Below, in pieces: positions 31,673 to 35,613 of a stretch of 35,613 bases of DNA (positions are counted from its first letter, which is position 1; the number at the start of each line of letters is the position of its first letter). The position numbers and the translations under genes were made by a program. This stretch comes from Lachnospiraceae bacterium (lineage in GTDB: Bacteria > Bacillota > Clostridia > Lachnospirales > Lachnospiraceae), in assembly GCA_022792295.1 (NCBI GenBank), contig JAAWAR010000085.1:1-35613 (forward strand), read 5' to 3'. Below the pieces are notes generated by a model that searched no databases, was not told the origin of the DNA, and was given only the letters and a program-made list of their open reading frames with translations.

Positions 31673-32725
31673 TCAGTCATAGTAAACCGGATCGCAGACG
31701 TACTCGTCGCCGGCAAACCGCATTTCTCCTGGAATAATCGTCGCCTCTGTGCTGACTGTGCCGTTTTCAAAGTAGTCATAAATAGCACGCATAACGGCCG
31801 CTCCCATATTTACCGGATTCTGGTCATATGCCGCGTAATCCCAGCCCTCGTTCAACCAAGTATAAACGGTATCACGGGTACCGGCCGCTACGTGTGTCAG
31901 ACAGACATTTTTTATGTTATTCGCTTTGAAGAAGTTAACGGCCGCATTTCCGATTTTATCATTCGATGTGAATAAACCGGTCGTTTCCGGATGTGCCAGA
32001 AGCATATTCTCAATAACCGTCTGCGCTGTTGTCGCGTCAAATTTTTCCGTTGCGTTGTATACATTCTCTATCTTCGGATATTCCTTGATCGCATCGCAGA
32101 AGCCCGCAAGACGCCTCTGGGAATTAATGGTAGCCGTTATTACATAAGACTGGACAACACCCTCTCCGTTCATGGACTCGGCCATAGCCTTGCCGCACTG
32201 ATAGCCGGCATCGTAATCATCCGTCACAAACTGCCCAATGCTGTATTCCGGGAAATAGTTGGTCGGACAGTCCATCTCAATGATCGGAATTCCTGCCTCC
32301 TTTGCCGTCGTTAAGGCCGGCAAAATCCCATCCGGATCCGCCGCTACCACAACGATCAGATCGCAGCCCATGGTGACAAAATCCTCAATCTGCTTGATTT
32401 GTGTGGTCAGATCCCACTCATGGTACGTGACAAACAGCTCCACATCGTCTCCTCGTTCTTCCTCCAGGCCCATGCGAAGAAACGCATAGTAGGACTGATC
32501 GATGGAACCCATATTCACACCCACAAGATATTTCTCCCCTGATGAAGCTTCTTTGCTCGCATCTGCTGTCTTTGTCTCTGCCTCTGCGGCCGCAGCCGTT
32601 GTTGTGGCTGCCTCTGTCGCCGCGGCTGCCTCCGTCGTTGTTCCCGAATTGGAGGACTGTCCGCAAGCGGCAAGCGAAGCGGTCATTGCCAGTGCCAGAA
32701 ACATTGCTGTAACCTTTTTCTTCAT
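31673..32725 (-). CDS. Sugar-type ABC substrate-binding lipoprotein
   Basis: 350 residues. A lipoprotein signal peptide with lipobox LAAC ends at Cys21. A low-complexity Ala/Thr/Glu linker (about 24-64) follows. The periplasmic-binding type I domain (about 65-350, Peripla_BP_4-like) includes VGVNMGSIDQSYYAFLRMGLEEE, DLIVVVAADPDGILPAL and GLFTSNDKIGNAAVNFFKANNI. It is anchored outside the membrane and delivers substrate to the permease. RBS-like AAAGGAGAAGG precedes the ATG. The ligand cannot be named; the ribose/AI-2/inositol-binding group is the nearest in general shape. Confidence 0.9.
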   Translation of the reverse strand: MKKKVTAMFLALAMTASLAACGQSSNSGTTTEAAAATEAATTTAAAAEAETKTADASKEASSGEKYLVGVNMGSIDQSYYAFLRMGLEEERGDDVELFVTYHEWDLTTQIKQIEDFVTMGCDLIVVVAADPDGILPALTTAKEAGIPIIEMDCPTNYFPEYSIGQFVTDDYDAGYQCGKAMAESMNGEGVVQSYVITATINSQRRLAGFCDAIKEYPKIENVYNATEKFDATTAQTVIENMLLAHPETTGLFTSNDKIGNAAVNFFKANNIKNVCLTHVAAGTRDTVYTWLNEGWDYAAYDQNPVNMGAAVMRAIYDYFENGTVSTEATIIPGEMRFAGDEYVCDPVYYD

Positions 32726-32802
32726 AACTTTACCTTCTCCTTTTTTATTTATTTTTACTGCATCCCATCTTCTTCCCTTGGTTCAAGCTATAAACAGCCG
32801 TA

Positions 32803-33618
32803 TTAATATAACGGTGTCGCCCCTTCATACACGTTATTTTTCTTGAAATCTTCCAGGTCAAACGGGCAGGACCGGACATGTGCGCCGCAGTCGCATAAAA
32901 GATTCAATCCCGAACAGCTCCTGGATTCGTCGGAAGCCAAAAACAGGCTTGCATATGCAACGTCATCTGCCGTACAAAGCTGATGAAGCGGATTTCCCGA
33001 CTTGCGAAGCTCATGGAATTCTTCACCCAGTAAACGCAGTGTTTCCGGCGTAGCCGCGGAGTAGGGAAGAACCGAGTTGCAGCGGACTCCGTAAAGTCCC
33101 AGTTCATTGGCAACCGCATACGTTAAAGATAATACCGCACCTTTGGAGACACCGTAAGCCGTCCCGCCGTAGCTCCCCTGGAGAGCGGCAATCGAAGCTA
33201 TATTAACGATCTTTCCTTTCGTCTTTACAAGCTCCGGAGCTGCATGATGGATGCACAGCCAAGGACCGCGTACATTCACGTTCAGATACGGCATCATTTC
33301 TTCTACTTCCATATGCGCAATATCTTTCTTTACACCCTGCTTTCCGGCGTTATTTACCAGAATATCCAGTTTGCCATACGCTTCAACGGTCTTTGCCACC
33401 ATGTTTTTTGTGCTCTCGTCGTCCGTGACGTCTACCTTGACAAACAGGGCGTCACCGCCGGCTTCCATGACCTTTTCCACCGTCTTTTTGCCGTTTTCCT
33501 CATCAAAGTCTGCAACAACAATCTTGCAGCCCTCCTGCGAGAAAATCTCCGCCATTCTGCGCCCGAAACCTCCGCCGGCTCCGGTGATAATCGCTACTTT
33601 ACCTTCCAGTCTGCCCAT
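32803..33618 (-). CDS. Short-chain dehydrogenase/reductase
   Basis: 271-residue classical SDR. It has the TGAGGGFG cofactor motif (12-19), Asp37 after the second strand (VADFDE), which favours NAD, NNAG (89-92), Ser142 in NIASIAA, and Y155-x3-K159 (AYGVSKG). A final extension of about 25 residues after the usual core contains three Cys (LLCDCGAHVRSCPFD), which is not typical of the generic family. AGGAGG precedes the ATG. It lies between the TIM-barrel gene (28 nt) and the binding-protein gene (77 nt), so it probably oxidises the imported polyol or sugar-like compound (inference). Confidence 0.88.
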   Translation of the reverse strand: MGRLEGKVAIITGAGGGFGRRMAEIFSQEGCKIVVADFDEENGKKTVEKVMEAGGDALFVKVDVTDDESTKNMVAKTVEAYGKLDILVNNAGKQGVKKDIAHMEVEEMMPYLNVNVRGPWLCIHHAAPELVKTKGKIVNIASIAALQGSYGGTAYGVSKGAVLSLTYAVANELGLYGVRCNSVLPYSAATPETLRLLGEEFHELRKSGNPLHQLCTADDVAYASLFLASDESRSCSGLNLLCDCGAHVRSCPFDLEDFKKNNVYEGATPLY

Positions 33619-33646
33619 TTTGATCCTCCTTATTTATATTTCATTT

Positions 33647-34474
33647 TTATAATCGAACGGAGCGAAAATGCTCAACCTGTGTCCGAATCGCTTCCTCCAC
33701 CGGCAGCCTCTCCGCGCTCGACGCTCCATAAAATCCGGCCACACCCTTTGTATGCTTTAACACATACTCAACATCTTTTGGCCCTGCTATCGGCCCTCCG
33801 TGGCAGATCACAAGCGTCTCCTCGTTCACTTCCTTTACCGCGTCATGAATCTCCTGCACACGCTTGCATGCTTCCTCGATCGTCATGATCCCTTCCTTGG
33901 CGACTCCTACCATTCCTCCAACCGTGCCGCGGCAGTGCGCAACCACAATATCCGCTCCCGCCTTCGTCATCTTCTCCGCTTCCTTCGCCGTATAGGCGTA
34001 CGGTGTCGTCAGTAAATCGAGTTCATGCGCAATGTGAATCATCTCCACTTCTTTTTCATAGGAAATTCCCACGCTCTCAATGTTCTCCCGATACACATGC
34101 GTATACGTTCCCACAGTCGGAAAATTTTGGACACCGGAAAAGCCCATCTCTTTTACCTGCTTTAAAAATGTCCTCATGTCACGAAACGGATCGTTTGCAA
34201 ACACTCCGGCTAATACAGGTGTGTGTTTGACAACAGGAAGTACGACCTTCCCCAGCTTTAGCATGATGCTGTTTGCATCCCCCAAAGGAAAATTTCCGCA
34301 CACTGAGGGAAGCCCCTGCATACGAAACCAGCCGGAATTGTACACGATAATCAGATCCGAACCGCCTGCTTCCTCACTTTTTGCACTCAGGCCTGTCCCG
34401 GCCCCGGTCCCGATAATTGGTTCACCCATGGCTGCCTTTTCATGCAGCCGTTTTAAAATTTCATCACGCCTCAT
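33647..34474 (-). CDS. PEP-hydrolase-type TIM-barrel protein (Tm-1 C-terminal half)
   Basis: 275 residues. The family stretch IIGTGAGTGLSAKSEEAGGSDLIIVYNSGWFRMQG is at the N-terminus. The body (PVLAGVFANDPFR, GFSGVQNFPTVG, ADIVVAHCRGTVGGMVG, ICHGGPIAGPKD) fits the predicted phosphoenolpyruvate hydrolase-like TIM-barrel family (PF09370). In plants and some microbes this domain is fused behind a UPF0261/Tm-1-like domain. Here the two are separate, adjacent genes 20 nt apart. The catalysed reaction is not established. It probably acts with its neighbour on a carbohydrate-derived acid or phosphate (inference). Confidence 0.85.
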   Translation of the reverse strand: MRRDEILKRLHEKAAMGEPIIGTGAGTGLSAKSEEAGGSDLIIVYNSGWFRMQGLPSVCGNFPLGDANSIMLKLGKVVLPVVKHTPVLAGVFANDPFRDMRTFLKQVKEMGFSGVQNFPTVGTYTHVYRENIESVGISYEKEVEMIHIAHELDLLTTPYAYTAKEAEKMTKAGADIVVAHCRGTVGGMVGVAKEGIMTIEEACKRVQEIHDAVKEVNEETLVICHGGPIAGPKDVEYVLKHTKGVAGFYGASSAERLPVEEAIRTQVEHFRSVRL

Positions 34475-34494
34475 ACCCTATCCTCTCATCCTTT

Positions 34495-35613
34495 TTAATA
34501 AATTTTTATAAGTTCCTCTGCAACCGCCTCTGCAAACTGTGGGGCGTTTATGTGCAGATCATATTCTAAAAGCCTTATATCCGGCCGCAGAGTTTTTTTC
34601 AACGAGGCAAACAGCCTTTCATCCGCTTCCCTATCCTCTAAGGGTCCTCCCGGACTGTCATACTGTGAAATGCCTTTTTTCGGGAGCAGGACTGCCACCG
34701 GCCCTTTGGAGGCATTTACTTTTTCTGCCAATATTCTGCCTGCCGTTTCGCTTTCCTCTCCATTGGCCCTTAAAAGCTTCAGGTTTGGATTGTGCATATA
34801 GAATGGACGGCCTTCATATTTTTCCGGAAGGGAGGACGGCGGCATAAAGTTCGCAAGATCCATCGCGCCGGGAACGATTACCTGCGGGATCCCCATCTGC
34901 GGAGCTGCCGTAAGCCGGTCCTTTCCCGCCGAACAATTCCCTCCTAAGAGCTCCTGCATGAGTTCCCCGGTCGTTATATCTGCGACTGCTCCCAGAAGCC
35001 CCTCCCGGACCATCTCCTCCAGACGTTTGCCGCCCTGTCCGTTCGCGTGGAAGACGATAGCTTCATAGCCTTTCTTTTCCAGGATTTCCCGTACATGGTC
35101 CACACAAGGGGTTGTGACACCAAACATGGTCAGCCCCACGGTCTTTTTCTGCTCTGCCTCCGTTGCCTCCTGTGTGCCTCCGAACAGGACAAGACCGGCC
35201 ATAGCCGCAGCCGCATTGCTCAGCTCGGTCTTTAAAATATGATTCAGGCCGCTCACATCCACGAGCGAATTCATCACCAGCGTGTCCCTCACACCTTCGA
35301 AGGGAGGGGTACGCAGATTTGCAATGGTGGAAACAATCAGCTTAGGAAAGCCGATGGGGAGAGCTTTCATTACCATGGAAGCTAAAAGCGTTCCCTGCCC
35401 GCCGCCCAAAGAAATGGCTCCGTTTATTTTGCCTTCACGGCAAAGGTTGTTGAGGATCTTAGCCGAGCCGTTTCCCATGATTTGAAACGCATAAAGCCTG
35501 TCATGTTTTTTTATTTCCTCCAAGGAAGCTCCGCCGGCCTTTGCCACTTCTGAGGCCGTGACCTGGCAGGGGTATTCGGGCTTGGGGCTGATCCCTGTGT
35601 CCACCATGACAAC
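34495..35613 (-). CDS. Tm-1-like ATP-binding domain protein (UPF0261), N-terminus outside window
   Basis: About 372 residues are visible; the frame stays open to base 35613. The family is usually about 400 residues, and VVMVDTGISPKPEYPCQVTASEVAKAGG matches a point roughly 30 residues into it, so the true start lies just past the edge. An in-frame ATG at 35607 is internal. SLGGGQGTLLAS (Gly-rich loop), FGGTQEATEAEQ and VTTPCVDHVREILEKKGYEAIVFHANGQGGKRLEEMV are characteristic. The partner TIM-barrel gene follows after 20 nt, reproducing as two genes the plant Tm-1 two-domain layout. Function is unknown beyond nucleotide binding in the family. It is the most upstream operon gene seen here. Confidence 0.88.
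   Translation of the reverse strand, partial: VVMVDTGISPKPEYPCQVTASEVAKAGGASLEEIKKHDRLYAFQIMGNGSAKILNNLCREGKINGAISLGGGQGTLLASMVMKALPIGFPKLIVSTIANLRTPPFEGVRDTLVMNSLVDVSGLNHILKTELSNAAAAMAGLVLFGGTQEATEAEQKKTVGLTMFGVTTPCVDHVREILEKKGYEAIVFHANGQGGKRLEEMVREGLLGAVADITTGELMQELLGGNCSAGKDRLTAAPQMGIPQVIVPGAMDLANFMPPSSLPEKYEGRPFYMHNPNLKLLRANGEESETAGRILAEKVNASKGPVAVLLPKKGISQYDSPGGPLEDREADERLFASLKKTLRPDIRLLEYDLHINAPQFAEAVAEELIKIY

Noticed and set aside
1-35613. Mobile elements, CRISPR arrays, tRNA or rRNA genes
   Set aside because: No transposase, integrase, repeat-spacer pattern or structured RNA gene was recognised anywhere in the window.

Overview
This window looks like a piece of a low-to-mid GC Clostridia chromosome (Bacillota), most likely a Lachnospiraceae gut commensal. 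The clues are strong AGGAGG-type ribosome binding sites and consensus sigma-A promoters. There is also a Gram-positive style Tad/Flp pilus locus with a tiny Flp1-type pilin, a DUF5702-like protein and an FHA protein but no outer-membrane secretin, plus a DUF2508 (YaaL-like) gene and a CUT2-type sugar ABC transporter. No tRNA, rRNA, CRISPR array, insertion sequence or phage gene was seen. Coding density is high and several operons are tightly packed.

Layout. (1) 1-5.6 kb, housekeeping and envelope genes: mtnN and a TSCPD-domain gene, transcribed divergently from promoters whose -35 boxes overlap; a secreted protein of unknown function; a DUF4367-type membrane protein resembling an anti-sigma factor; a stand-alone murG; and a rhomboid-HIT-ECF sigma operon. 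murG lies on the opposite strand between the sigma gene and its likely DUF4367 partner. (2) 5.6-15.7 kb, one minus-strand Tad pilus operon. In transcription order it holds a broken prepilin peptidase (in-frame TGA), CpaE/TadZ-like ATPase, CpaF/TadA ATPase, TadB-like, TadC-like, Flp1 pilin, DUF5702-like protein, a TadE-like protein with a doubled YH-C-CxxC tail, an intact small prepilin peptidase, a second TadE-like protein, and a membrane FHA protein. (3) 15.7-22.6 kb, a plus-strand operon: DUF2508 protein, GH13 alpha-glucan hydrolase, glycogen branching enzyme GlgB, and an OmpR/VanR-type response regulator with a large multi-pass sensor kinase, closed by a strong bidirectional terminator. (4) 22.6-28.0 kb, an amino-acid/2-oxo-acid operon on the minus strand (class I aminotransferase, aspartate-dehydrogenase-like protein, second aminotransferase, 2-hydroxyacid dehydrogenase). 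It sits behind a LysR-type regulator, with a perfect 12-bp palindrome about 55 bp upstream of the predicted transcription start. (5) 28.3-35.6 kb, a long minus-strand catabolic and transport operon. In transcription order: Tm-1-like (UPF0261) protein (cut by the window edge), PEP-hydrolase-type TIM barrel, SDR dehydrogenase, sugar-type binding lipoprotein, two-domain ABC ATPase, permease, VOC-family protein and a small two-helix membrane protein, then a terminator.

Most noteworthy: the nonsense-interrupted peptidase beside an intact one; two Tad genes with no credible ATG/GTG/TTG start, one of them at a T7 run; the duplicated metal-ligand-like tail on a TadE-like protein; the overlapping divergent promoters at 896-947; the well-placed LysR palindrome; and the transporter operon built around the two halves of the plant Tm-1 architecture, whose substrate cannot be named from sequence.
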